DNA of 64,000 nt, from positions 3,650,501 to 3,714,500 of the forward strand of contig NZ_CP018866.1 of NCBI RefSeq assembly GCF_002250055.1. The letters are read 5' to 3'. The notes beneath the pieces are model-generated. The model ran no database searches and was not told where the DNA came from. It saw nothing but the letters and a program-made list of their open reading frames with translations. The stretch's first letter is position 1. Each line of letters begins with the position of its first letter. The stretch is from Sutcliffiella cohnii. GTDB taxonomy: Bacteria > Bacillota > Bacilli > Bacillales > Bacillaceae_I. The position numbers and the translations under genes are program-made. Positions 1 through 7,400 of the stretch are shown in pieces.

Positions 1-437
1 ATTTCAGAACCAGTTGCAGCTAATGTTAACACAGTACCGAACGGTAAAGCTTCATGAACTGGAGCTTTTTTTATGACAATATCCCATACATCGCCATCAT
101 ATTTTGCACCAGCGGCAATTGCTTTCGTACAATCGATAACACTTCCACCACCAACGGCTAATAAGAAATCAATTTGATGTTCTTTACATAATGCAACACC
201 TTTTCGTACTGTTTCTACCCTAGGGTTAGGTTCAACCCCTGCTAATTCCGTTACGTTAGCATTTGCCTTTTGAAGTTGCTGAATTACTTGGTCATACAAA
301 CCACTTTTCTTTATACTTCCCCCACCGTAAACAAGAAGGATATTTTTCCCGTACGTTTGCAAATGATTAGCAAGATTTTCTACCTCATCTTTGCCAAATA
401 TTAATCTAGTCGGATTATAAAAAGTAAAATTATTCAT
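1..437 (-). CDS. yugJ: iron-containing alcohol dehydrogenase, YugJ type (5' part only)
   Basis: This is the N-terminal 145 or so codons of a group III iron-dependent alcohol dehydrogenase; the rest lies beyond the left edge. The protein begins [20 protein letters not shown], a typical start for NADH-dependent butanol dehydrogenases of the YugJ/BdhA group. Visible further in are the nucleotide-binding segments [15 protein letters not shown] and [15 protein letters not shown], the latter being the GGGS fingerprint of the family. The start is the ATG at 437 with a GGAGG ten bases upstream. The iron-binding histidines would lie in the missing part. The neighbour yuzA, transcribed divergently, is the same as in Bacillus subtilis. 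Family assignment is secure; the physiological substrate (butanol, other aldehydes) cannot be read from the sequence. Confidence 0.9.
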   Translation of the reverse strand, partial: MNNFTFYNPTRLIFGKDEVENLANHLQTYGKNILLVYGGGSIKKSGLYDQVIQQLQKANANVTELAGVEPNPRVETVRKGVALCKEHQIDFLLAVGGGSVIDCTKAIAAGAKYDGDVWDIVIKKAPVHEALPFGTVLTLAATGSE

Positions 438-597
438 ATGTAAAAAACCTCCTTTTTTATTGATTATGAACTATCCTTTCCTACGATGTAAAGAAAACGG
501 CATTTTTATACATGAATATTTTTTTAAGCGTGAATAATATTTTAAAATTCAACAAAACATAGGGAAGAAGCACTTATATTCTCAAGGAGGGAATGTG

Positions 598-831
598 ATG
601 AGCACAATACAACGTATTGCGTTAGCTCTTACGATCATCGGAGCTATTAACTGGGGCCTAATCGGATTTTTCGGATTTGACCTCGTAGCAGCGATATTTG
701 GAGGGCAAAATGCAGCTCTATCTCGTATCATTTATGGTCTAGTTGGTATTGCTGGATTAATTAATCTCGGCTTATTGTTTAGACCATCAGAAGCTTACGA
801 AACAGAAGCTGAACCTAGAACTACTCGATAA
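598..831 (+). CDS. yuzA: DUF378 small membrane protein YuzA
   Basis: A 77-residue protein with two hydrophobic segments (about residues 4-30 and 40-62) separated by a short loop, and a charged tail rich in Glu and Arg. The motif GAINWGLIGFFGFDLVAAIFG and the second helix IIYGLVGIAGLI are characteristic of the DUF378 family, whose function is unknown. An AAGGAGG at 584-590 sits seven bases before the ATG at 598; a GTG at 595 is in frame but too close to that site. It stands alone between divergent yugJ and convergent yugI, and a strong hairpin follows it. Membrane location is inferred from hydrophobicity. Confidence 0.85.
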   Translation: MSTIQRIALALTIIGAINWGLIGFFGFDLVAAIFGGQNAALSRIIYGLVGIAGLINLGLLFRPSEAYETEAEPRTTR

Positions 832-867
832 ACACGTGACAACTTAGTTAATACAACTGTAATTGAA

Positions 868-905
868 AATATCCTCTTCCTATATTTAGGTAGAGGATAT
901 TTTTT
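868..905 (+). terminator. intrinsic terminator after yuzA
   Basis: A hairpin whose arms are ATATCCTCT (869-877) and AGAGGATAT (892-900), followed by a run of T. It ends the yuzA transcript. Confidence 0.8.
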
Positions 906-913
906 GTTCATAC

Positions 914-945
914 AAAAAGTCCCCTAATACACTTTCTATTAGGGG
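914..945 (-). terminator. intrinsic terminator after yugI
   Basis: Arms CCCCTAATA (921-929) and TATTAGGGG (937-945). Read on the minus strand the hairpin is followed by ACTTTTT, so it serves yugI. Confidence 0.75.
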
Positions 946-985
946 AGCGTTCTTCCACTATTTACTTACGTACAGTCGTGGAAGT

Positions 986-1390
986 TTATTTTTTAATTAA
1001 ATCTTCACGCTTAGATTGTTCAATCCATTCTTCTAGTTTATCTTTTAACGTGTTGAAACCTTGTGAGTTATCATCTGTTTTAATTGCTGTAGCTGTAGCT
1101 TGACGCTTTTTTGGCTTTTTAGGAGCTGCAGGTGCCTGCTTCGGTGCTTCTTCTGTAGCTTTAATAGATAAGCTAATTTTCCCGTTCCCCTCGTCTACAG
1201 AGAGAACCTTTACAGAAACCTCTTCTCCTTTTGTTAAATGCTCATTAATATCTTTCACATAACCATGTGTAATTTCTGAAATGTGAACTAACCCTTGCGT
1301 CTCTTCATTAATTGCTACAAAAACTCCATAAGGCTGAATTCCAGTTACCTTCCCTTTTAAAACCGTACCTACTTCAATTTTATCTGACAT
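986..1390 (-). CDS. yugI: S1-domain RNA-binding protein YugI (general stress protein 13)
   Basis: 134 residues. An S1 RNA-binding domain fills residues 6-74: it begins VGTVLKGKVTGIQPYGVFVAI, contains GLVHISEI and ends with the GKISLSIK strand. A basic Pro/Lys/Ala linker (KQAPAAPKKPKKR, about 82-96) and a charged C-terminal helix follow. YugI is a ribosome-associated general stress protein in B. subtilis; RNA or ribosome binding is the expected activity here. A good sigma-A promoter lies just upstream (1440-1468) and a terminator follows, so it is monocistronic. In B. subtilis alaT and alaR come next; here they are missing and the space holds a remnant reading frame and a repeat. Confidence 0.9.
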   Translation of the reverse strand: MSDKIEVGTVLKGKVTGIQPYGVFVAINEETQGLVHISEITHGYVKDINEHLTKGEEVSVKVLSVDEGNGKISLSIKATEEAPKQAPAAPKKPKKRQATATAIKTDDNSQGFNTLKDKLEEWIEQSKREDLIKK

Positions 1391-1439
1391 ATAAACACTC
1401 CTATATTTTTATTATTTTACAAGTTATACGCAATAAAAC

Positions 1440-1468
1440 ATTATACCATAAAATTTGCTTACATACAA
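1440..1468 (-). promoter_or_regulatory. sigma-A promoter of yugI
   Basis: On the minus strand TTGTAT (1463-1468), a 17-nt spacer, then TATAAT (1440-1445) preceded by TGG, giving an extended -10 look. The distance to the yugI start is about 50 bases. Confidence 0.55.
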
Positions 1469-1506
1469 AAAGAACTCACTATACTGTTAGATTGTCTCAT
1501 AATTAG

Positions 1507-1749
1507 CTATTCCATTACCTTGAATACATTATTTATCAGAAAAACTTCAAACTTTTTTCCTTAACAACTCCAGACGTGCAAACATCACTAAGATTTTCCA
1601 CCGTATTAGATATACCCGCTTCTGAATTCTCACAAGTAAATATGGAAAGTGTTCAAAACCAGTTAGAATTGGACGAAGAATTGTTATCTTTAATTAAAAA
1701 AATTGGTATTCCAAAAACGAAAGAAATATTGCATTTTGAGTTAAAGTAA
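1507..1749 (+). pseudogene. possible gene remnant, C-terminal part of a small regulator-like protein
   Basis: An open frame of 80 codons with no convincing start: the only in-frame ATG is at 1642, 35 codons before the stop, and has no ribosome binding site. The translated text includes SLRFSTVLDIPASEF followed by an acidic/basic amphipathic stretch (ELDEELLSLIKKIGIPKTKE), which reads like real protein and resembles the end of an XRE-type helix-turn-helix domain. A strong terminator follows at 1837, as expected for a former gene. The region corresponds to the place of alaT-alaR in B. subtilis, but no similarity to them is evident. Could be chance open frame; moderate to low confidence. Confidence 0.3.
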
Positions 1750-1836
1750 AGAAATTTCGTAAAATAATGTTTAAAAACTAAAATGGTGGGAATTACTATA
1801 ATATGAAGACTTTCTAGTATTCCCCCTTTGTTATAA

Positions 1837-1869
1837 GGCAAAATCCTTTATGGATTTTGCCCTTTTTTT
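1837..1869 (+). terminator. intrinsic terminator
   Basis: Perfect 10-bp stem GGCAAAATCC (1837-1846) / GGATTTTGCC (1852-1861) with a five-base loop and an eight-base pyrimidine/T run. No intact gene precedes it on this strand, only the remnant frame at 1507-1749. Confidence 0.8.
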
Positions 1870-1939
1870 CGTTTAGGAAATTATACAAGTGGAAAGTTAT
1901 GGATAACTACTACCTTGTGTGTACTACCTTGTGTTGCTA

Positions 1940-2059
1940 CGTCCAGCTCCGGCGACTTGGCCCTCGAGACATAAGTCAGTCACTTCCGGTGGACAAAGAG
2001 CGTCCACCTGCAGCGCCGCACCTTTCTTGTCGGGCCAGAACGAGCCGCCTCCGCTTTTG
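1940..2059 (-). repeat. solitary copy of the structured repeat seen at 55459-56256
   Basis: Reverse-complemented, it starts AAAAGCGGAGGCGGCTCG and ends GCCGGAGCTGGAC, the same termini as the array units near 55.5 kb. The terminal arms GGCGGCT...TGGCCC and GGGCCAAGTCGCC can pair (one G-U). The interior differs from the array units and carries its own hairpin GTGGAC/GTCCAC. It is much richer in GC than the surrounding sequence and lies just upstream of yugF. Confidence 0.7.
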
Positions 2060-2155
2060 TTCATTCCAGCACATTAATCTGTCCCAGCATTTTTATGTTA
2101 TTCATTTCTTCCTTTTGGGAAAAATATTTATAAATACATGTTGGAGTGTTGTCAA

Positions 2156-2989
2156 ATGGTTGGAAAAGGAAAAGCATTTACTAAAAATCTATTAGGGGTG
2201 GACGTATATTACGAACTTTATCCTAACAAGGATGCAACCAATAAACCGGTAATGGTATTAATACATGGTTTTTTGTCCTCTTCCTTTAGTTATAGAAGAT
2301 TATTCCCTTTATTAAAAAAGGATTATACAGTTTTGACCGTTGATTTACCGCCTTTCGGTAAAAGTGGAAAGCAGACAACCTTTGTATACTCATATGAAAA
2401 CATGGCAAAACTCGTGCTCCAATTACTTCAATCGTTATCATTTCATCGAGCAATCGTAGTTGGCCATTCTATGGGAGGACAAATTGCACTAAATATGAGT
2501 AAACTAAAGCCCGATATAGTGGAAAAATGTATTCTGTTATGTAGCTCTGGCTATCAAAAAAGAATGTCAAGCTCCCTAATAGTTAGTTCACGTATACCGT
2601 TTTTTCATATGTGGGTAAAATATTGGTTAGGTCGAAAAGGTATTTTAGGAAATTTATATAACGTAGTATACGATCGCTCATTAGTTGACGATGAAATGGT
2701 CAGTGGATATTTACAGCCGTTTACGAATGACGATATTTTTCGAGCGCTGACAAGAATGATTCGTGACCGAGAAGGGGATTTAGGAGCTGAAGAATTAAAA
2801 GGAATTGAAACTCCCAACTTACTCATTTGGGGCGAAGAAGATCGAGTGGTTCCACTTCCAATTGGTGTACGATTAAGCAATGATTTACCGAATTCAAAGC
2901 TTATAACGTACAAAAAAACTGGTCATTTACTTCCGGAAGAAAAACCAGACTACGTTACAGAAAATATATTAGAATTTGCACAATCCTAA
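2156..2989 (+). CDS. yugF: alpha/beta hydrolase YugF
   Basis: 277 residues. Alpha/beta-hydrolase fold: oxyanion strand VMVLIHGFLSSSFSYR near residues 28-43, nucleophile elbow VGHSMGGQ (Ser about residue 104), acid residue in LLIWGEEDRVVP and the catalytic His in KTGHLLPEEKP close to the C terminus, so the Ser-Asp-His triad is complete. No signal peptide, so it is cytoplasmic. The start is the ATG at 2156, nine bases after GGAG; an earlier ATG at 2138 lacks a site. The closest remembered relatives are YugF-type hydrolases; the substrate is unknown. Convergent with yugE and sharing its terminator. Confidence 0.85.
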   Translation: MVGKGKAFTKNLLGVDVYYELYPNKDATNKPVMVLIHGFLSSSFSYRRLFPLLKKDYTVLTVDLPPFGKSGKQTTFVYSYENMAKLVLQLLQSLSFHRAIVVGHSMGGQIALNMSKLKPDIVEKCILLCSSGYQKRMSSSLIVSSRIPFFHMWVKYWLGRKGILGNLYNVVYDRSLVDDEMVSGYLQPFTNDDIFRALTRMIRDREGDLGAEELKGIETPNLLIWGEEDRVVPLPIGVRLSNDLPNSKLITYKKTGHLLPEEKPDYVTENILEFAQS

Positions 2990-3033
2990 AAACGATCGTA
3001 GCAAATAGTAGGTCTGATAACGATTTGCGAAAT

Positions 3034-3066
3034 AAAAATGAGGAGAACATAACTCTCCTCATTTTT
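3034..3066. terminator. bidirectional terminator between yugF and yugE
   Basis: Stem AAAAATGAGGAGA / TCTCCTCATTTTT with a short loop; T runs on both strands. It overlaps the stop codon of yugE. Confidence 0.8.
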
Positions 3067-3325
3067 ATATGGAACAGGAAGAATCACTATTTTTAATTAA
3101 CAGTAATTCGTTCGCTATATTTACACATTTTTGTAACGGAACTATTTCCTCAAAGGAAAACTCAATTATGGCTTGAATTTTTTTCGCTAAAGGCATGATA
3201 TCTTCGAGTTCGTGCACAGCTTGAATAATATCAACCCGTTCTGTTTCGTATGCGTCCTCACCGTATTGTAGAGGGTCCCAATTCATTAAAACGTCCATTA
3301 ATTGGAGGTGTATATTTGCATTCAA
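3065..3325 (-). CDS. yugE: DUF1871 family protein YugE
   Basis: 86 residues, no membrane segment. The text NWDPLQYGEDAYETERVDIIQAVHE is typical of the YugE/DUF1871 family, a small helical protein of unknown function. The start is taken as the TTG at 3325, behind AGGTGA; an in-frame ATG lies nine codons in. In B. subtilis yugE is followed by patB; here an insertion sequence separates the two genes. The C terminus ends in Cys-Ser-Ile after an acidic/serine patch. Confidence 0.75.
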   Translation of the reverse strand: MNANIHLQLMDVLMNWDPLQYGEDAYETERVDIIQAVHELEDIMPLAKKIQAIIEFSFEEIVPLQKCVNIANELLLIKNSDSSCSI

Positions 3326-3504
3326 AATAGGTCACCTAACTTTCTATACTAAAGCTTATCAGTTTAATTATAAACAACATACCAGATATAATAGTAATAG
3401 AATACACGAAAGTGGTAAGGAGGGTAGTGTCAAAAGTTCTATGAAAAACTAGCACGGGTTCATACTACCTACCATTTATTAGGTGGAAATGCCACGCTAT
3501 CGCT

Positions 3505-3650
3505 CTTGACAAACACACCAATGGTTTATTCAGAGGTCAATCAAGGGCGAAGGGAACAAAAGAAGGCATGCTAAATAAACCCTTGACTTTTTCCATTTTA
3601 AACCATTGGTAAGTTCGGTTTGTCAAGAGTTCGCTTCGCCGATAGCTGAA
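3505..3650. repeat. long imperfect hairpin inside the IS, 3' of the transposase
   Basis: CTCTTGACAAAC followed by ACCAATGGTTTA (about 3507-3533) is mirrored by TAAACCATTGGT and GTTTGTCAAGAG (about 3597-3629); further in CAAGGG pairs with CCCTTG, and outside GCTATCG faces CGATAGC. Arms exceed 25 bases with a bulge. It may insulate or terminate transcription at the IS end; no coding potential is visible. Confidence 0.6.
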
Positions 3651-3671
3651 TAGGGCTCAGCTAAACAAAAG

Positions 3672-5105
3672 TTAGGCTGACTGTTGTTGAATCCAGTCTT
3701 GAGCTAATCCAATAAGGGCTGTCCATCTCGCTGGCATGGTTGGTAGCTTTTCTAATTCTGGAAGTGTTACTGGCACTTTACCTTCAAGTGAAGAATGTGG
3801 GCGCAAGAAGTTAAAGTAAGCCACAAACAATGTCACAAAAGAAACAGATCCTTGTTCAGAACCAAAGCCGTGCGTCGATCGATAATTCCCTTTAAACGTG
3901 CGATTTAGTCTCTCGATGATTTGCTTGAGAGGTCGATACTCTCTAGAGACATCGTCTTCATTTGTTAGCCCGATGACCTGTTTTACGTCAAACGATATGT
4001 GGTTCTCTGCGAAGAAATGCTGTGCCAACAAGTAAATAGGGTTACCATCTACTACAAATTGTAGGTTTTCTGGTATTACTTTCAGTTTCACTAGTACTTC
4101 ATCAATCGCTCGTATCGCTGTTGCGGTGTCGCGATTTGGTGATACTGGATACGAAAGAATGACTTTCTTGACCGCATCAAAAAAGAAAAACAGATAATGC
4201 CAACGACCGTTGACCCGGATGTACGTTTCATCCCCACAGAATTGATCCGACAGCTCATACGGAAAGTAGTCAATATAAGGCTTGAGCCATAATGCGACGC
4301 TGTTTTCGTAGTTTAGGATACTTTGATGGGAGACAGACACGCCGTGAATATCCTTCATGATCGCTGCCGTTTTACGGGCCGATAATCCGTAATTGACATG
4401 GTACGTCAAGATGAGCCCAAGTGTATGCGGTGAAACATACAATCTTGATAAATCGACTTTTGGCTGCTTTGGTGATTGTTTGGATAACGGTTGATAGTCG
4501 ATGTGGAACTTCCGGTAAATGTAGCGAACTTTCAGCGATTGTGGATCTTCTTTAAACTGTTTTTTCTCTTTTTTAGTCATGGCGCTCAAGTTTTTTTGAT
4601 AATAGGTACACATATCATTTTTGCACTTAAACACGTGAAAATCTTTTCGTTCTTTAATTTTTTCAAGCGTTTTAAGGCAGTGAGGACACTTAAGAATGGC
4701 CTCTTTCTGATAATGACTTTTTTTATTGAAAACACACGCACACACCTTACACTGATATTGTCCTTTTCCTCCGTTGTTTGCGTACAAATACGCAGAAGGA
4801 GCACCACACTTAGGACAACATAAGGTAGACGGTACGGGCGTAGAATTCGCTCGACGCTGTACTGGTTTTAACGGTTTCCCTTTGGATTGAAGGTGTTCCG
4901 CTAATAAAAGCTGATAATCGAGCCTTTCTAGTTTTTCAATAATAGGTAAATCATCAATTTGAAGCTTTCGATAAGGCTGATTAACAGGAGCTTCTTTTGG
5001 TTTATCGAACATGCTTTTTCCAATCAATAGAGTAAGCAAAGTTCGAATAATTTGTTCTTGATAGTTTATAAAAGTTAATAAATAGGTTATAATTTGAGGG
5101 TACAA
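3672..5105 (-). CDS. DDE transposase with N-terminal zinc ribbons
   Basis: 477 residues. Two Cys4 zinc ribbons lie at about residues 94-125 (CCPKCG ... CKVC) and 139-166 (CPHC ... CKNDMC), then a helix-turn-helix-like segment (GLSARKTAAIMKDIHGVSVS). The catalytic core shows Asp in FCGDETYIRV, Asp in FVVDGNPIY and Glu in LKQIIERLNRTF, with a D-E distance near 45 residues. A C-terminal FNFLRPHSSLEG motif is common to IS6-like and IS3-like integrases. The frame is intact, so the element may be active. The start is probably the TTG at 5105 behind AAGGAAGTG; an ATG at 5012 (MFDKPKE) is the alternative. Catalyses cut-and-paste or replicative movement of the element. Confidence 0.9.
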   Translation of the reverse strand: MYPQIITYLLTFINYQEQIIRTLLTLLIGKSMFDKPKEAPVNQPYRKLQIDDLPIIEKLERLDYQLLLAEHLQSKGKPLKPVQRRANSTPVPSTLCCPKCGAPSAYLYANNGGKGQYQCKVCACVFNKKSHYQKEAILKCPHCLKTLEKIKERKDFHVFKCKNDMCTYYQKNLSAMTKKEKKQFKEDPQSLKVRYIYRKFHIDYQPLSKQSPKQPKVDLSRLYVSPHTLGLILTYHVNYGLSARKTAAIMKDIHGVSVSHQSILNYENSVALWLKPYIDYFPYELSDQFCGDETYIRVNGRWHYLFFFFDAVKKVILSYPVSPNRDTATAIRAIDEVLVKLKVIPENLQFVVDGNPIYLLAQHFFAENHISFDVKQVIGLTNEDDVSREYRPLKQIIERLNRTFKGNYRSTHGFGSEQGSVSFVTLFVAYFNFLRPHSSLEGKVPVTLPELEKLPTMPARWTALIGLAQDWIQQQSA

Positions 5106-5269
5106 ATTGTCACTTCCTTTTCTGGAATTGGGTGTTGTGGTAACCTCAATTATCTACAGAATTCAGGGGGTGGCAATTTTTTTGCTTATAAAGCCCTCTA
5201 ACATAGGATTTAATAACCTATTTTTATATAAAGTTTTGACAATACGGTAAGGAGCAAAAGGGGGATTGT

Positions 5270-6436
5270 ATGGAAAACTTTAAAGAAGTTAATCGTAAAA
5301 ATACTGCAAGTGTAAAATGGGATTATACGAAAGAAGTTTTTGGCGTAGATGATTGTTTACCGATGTGGGTGGCAGATATGGATTTCCCTGCACCTAGAGC
5401 TGTTACAGATGCGATTATAAAAAGAGCAGAACACGGCGTCTACGGATACACTTCTGTGCCTTCTACTGTGACGGAGACTATCCAAAGTTGGTATAGTACT
5501 AACTATCAATGGCATTTCAACTCTAATACCGTTACGTATCTTTCAGGGGTCGTCCCAGGGCTTAGTGCGATCATTCAATCGTTATCGGAAAAGAATGATA
5601 AAGTTTTAACCTTTTCACCTGTTTATTACCCTTTTTTTAATATGATTCAATTGAATAATCGCCAATTAGTTACGAGTCCCCTTCTCTTTGAAAACGGACG
5701 TTACTATTTAGATTTTGAAGATTTAGAGAAGAAACTTAAAGATTCTGTGAAGTTACTTTTACTTTGCAATCCACACAATCCTGGTGGGACTGTTTGGTCA
5801 AAAGAAGAACTAAATAAAATCGGTGAATTATGCGTAAAATATGATGTAATCGTCGTTTCAGATGAAATCCACGGAGACTTAGCCCTTTTTGGTAACATTT
5901 ACACACCGTTTGCTTCCATTTCTGAGGAATTTACAAATCAATCCGTTATTTGTATCGCTCCTACAAAAACGTTCAACATTGCAGGGTTACAAGCAGCTGC
6001 TATCATTACACACGATGATACAAAGAAAAGAAAGATTGATGCATTCCTTGAACGGCAAGGGCATTTTACAATAAACACGTTTGGTATGATAGGTATGGAA
6101 GCAGCGTATAGTAAAGGTGCCTTATGGCTTTCTCACGTTAAAAAATTGATAGAAGATAATGTAGAGACGGCTGTATCTTTTATTAAAGAACAAGTTCCGA
6201 ACGTCACTGCTTTTAAGCCAGAAGGAACTTATTTAATATGGATTGACTGTCGGAAACTTCAACTAAATGAGGAACAATTAAAAGATGCATTACTAAATAG
6301 AGGAAAACTTGCATTAGATTTCGGAAAAAAGTTTGGGCCCGAAGCAGAAGGCTTTGTTCGTATGAACGTTGCCTGTTCGAAAGAAACGTTAAATGAGGGA
6401 CTAAAAAGATTAAAGTTGGCCCTAACAAACGAATAG
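5270..6436 (+). CDS. patB: PatB/MalY-type PLP-dependent C-S lyase / aminotransferase
   Basis: 388 residues, the usual length of the MalY/PatB class of fold-type I pyridoxal-phosphate enzymes. N-terminal LPMWVADMDFPAP is diagnostic; CNPHNPGG holds the conserved Asn, VVSDEIHGDL the PLP-ring Asp, and APTKTFNIAGLQ the Schiff-base Lys near residue 233; the carboxylate-binding Arg is in FVRMNVACS. PatB of B. subtilis is a cystathionine beta-lyase that moonlights in aminotransfer. The ATG at 5270 follows AAGGAG and GGGGG. The gene lies immediately right of the insertion sequence, whose target duplication touches its ribosome-binding region, so its original promoter has been moved 1.8 kb away. A terminator follows. 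Confidence 0.9.
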   Translation: MENFKEVNRKNTASVKWDYTKEVFGVDDCLPMWVADMDFPAPRAVTDAIIKRAEHGVYGYTSVPSTVTETIQSWYSTNYQWHFNSNTVTYLSGVVPGLSAIIQSLSEKNDKVLTFSPVYYPFFNMIQLNNRQLVTSPLLFENGRYYLDFEDLEKKLKDSVKLLLLCNPHNPGGTVWSKEELNKIGELCVKYDVIVVSDEIHGDLALFGNIYTPFASISEEFTNQSVICIAPTKTFNIAGLQAAAIITHDDTKKRKIDAFLERQGHFTINTFGMIGMEAAYSKGALWLSHVKKLIEDNVETAVSFIKEQVPNVTAFKPEGTYLIWIDCRKLQLNEEQLKDALLNRGKLALDFGKKFGPEAEGFVRMNVACSKETLNEGLKRLKLALTNE

Positions 6437-6447
6437 AAAAACGAGCA

Positions 6448-6484
6448 TAAAAGCTTGAAAAGACTATTATTTTTCAAGCTTTTA
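6448..6484. terminator. bidirectional terminator between patB and the phosphatase gene
   Basis: Stem TAAAAGCTTGAAAA (6448-6461) with TTTTCAAGCTTTTA (6471-6484), 9-base loop. The right arm contains the stop codon of the minus-strand gene. Confidence 0.75.
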
Positions 6485-7087
6485 CGTCCGTTGCAAATGT
6501 TCTAAATAATTCAACTTCTTTACAGCTACTTTATCTCCTTCAATTTTCACTAAATGCACTCCGGTATCACCTGTATGAAAAGAAACGTGAGATTTGACAG
6601 GAAGTTGAAGTATGCTTTTCAAAATGTTTGATATCGTTCCACCATGTGATACAATCGCAATTCTAGCTACTGCATAACTTTCCGTTAATATTTTTGAAAG
6701 TACTTGTTCACACCGCATTCTAAATTCAATTTCTGATTCTCCACCCTCAATTCTTTCATGAGGCTTCCTTCCACTAGGTGGTATTGGGTAGCGGGTTGCA
6801 GCAACTTCACGAGGTAAACCTGCTAATACACCGTTATGAAACTCCATTAAGTTTTTTTCATATTTCATCATACAACTTACTTCTGTTGCGATAATTTGTG
6901 CCGTTTCTGAAGCTCTTTTTAACGTACTAGACCATATTAAGTCAGGAGGACAGTACTCATTTAAATACTGACCTAATTTCTTAGCCTGTTCTCTTCCTAG
7001 ATCAGTTAAGGGATAATCAGCCCTACCTTCATGAACATTCAATACGTCAGCTTCAGATTGCCCATGACGAATTATTAGTATTTCCAT
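6482..7087 (-). CDS. histidine phosphatase (phosphoglycerate mutase-like) family protein
   Basis: 201 residues from the ATG at 7087, which follows GAGGGGG; a longer frame to 7135 lacks a site. LIIRHGQSEAD at the N terminus is the RHG phosphohistidine motif, LTDLGREQAKKLG follows, WSSTLKRASETAQ is the second Arg region, EFHNGVLAG the acid/base Glu region and IVSHGGTISNIL the second catalytic His. The family includes phosphatases acting on small phosphoesters and cofactor-dependent mutases; the short size favours a phosphatase. No B. subtilis equivalent is remembered at this position, between patB and kapB. Cytoplasmic. Confidence 0.85.
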   Translation of the reverse strand: MEILIIRHGQSEADVLNVHEGRADYPLTDLGREQAKKLGQYLNEYCPPDLIWSSTLKRASETAQIIATEVSCMMKYEKNLMEFHNGVLAGLPREVAATRYPIPPSGRKPHERIEGGESEIEFRMRCEQVLSKILTESYAVARIAIVSHGGTISNILKSILQLPVKSHVSFHTGDTGVHLVKIEGDKVAVKKLNYLEHLQRT

Positions 7088-7400
7088 GATGATCCCCCTC
7101 TTATTATCTGTAAATTTAAAATTATCCCAAAACACATAAATATGTCAATAGTATTACAAAAATATTTCTAAAATATTTCTTTTGGTCTGAACCGAAAGGA
7201 GGATACATTTTCGTAATAAAGCGCTTACAAAAAAAGAATAGTGTAGTTGTACTTATGTAGGTAGCAATCATTATATTCATGTATTGGTATGTATTTGTTA
7301 ACTTTCCATTTTACGTGCTGCATAGAAATTGAATAATTTTATGACAGGCATTTTAAGGAACAAAAAAACCGTAAAAGATAACCCTTTTACGGTTTTGATA
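7088..7400. other. intergenic region between two minus-strand genes
   Basis: AT-rich. It holds the 5' region of the phosphatase gene and the terminator of the downstream SOD-like gene. A palindromic core AAAGCGCTTA at about 7218-7227 recalls a catabolite response element but lacks the conserved outer TG. Nothing else is seen. Confidence 0.4.
7364..7395 (-). terminator. intrinsic terminator of the SOD-like gene
   Basis: AAAACCGTAAAAG paired with TTTTACGGTTTT; the minus-strand side ends in a T tract. Confidence 0.75.

Larger units (their letters stand above)
3423..5245 (-). mobile_element. complete insertion sequence with terminal inverted repeats and target duplication
   Basis: Left end GTAGTGTCAAAAGTT (3424-3438) and right end AAGTTTTGACAATAC (5231-5245) are inverted repeats matching at 13 of 15 positions. 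The identical 9-mer GGTAAGGAG flanks the element at 3414-3422 and 5246-5254, as a target-site duplication would. Length is about 1.82 kb. One transposase gene (3672-5105, minus) fills most of it; 250 noncoding bases at its 3' side contain a long imperfect hairpin. The right-hand duplication copy lies at the Shine-Dalgarno region of patB. The family was not identified; the transposase has a DDE core like that of IS6/IS240 elements preceded by two zinc ribbons. Confidence 0.85.

Noticed and set aside
1857..2195. 112-codon open frame upstream of yugF
   Set aside because: It crosses a terminator and the structured repeat; there is no ribosome binding site or family resemblance.
7216..7229. ATAAAGCGCTTACA as a cre site in front of the histidine phosphatase gene
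   Set aside because: The core is right but the outer conserved TG is missing, and it is far from any visible promoter.
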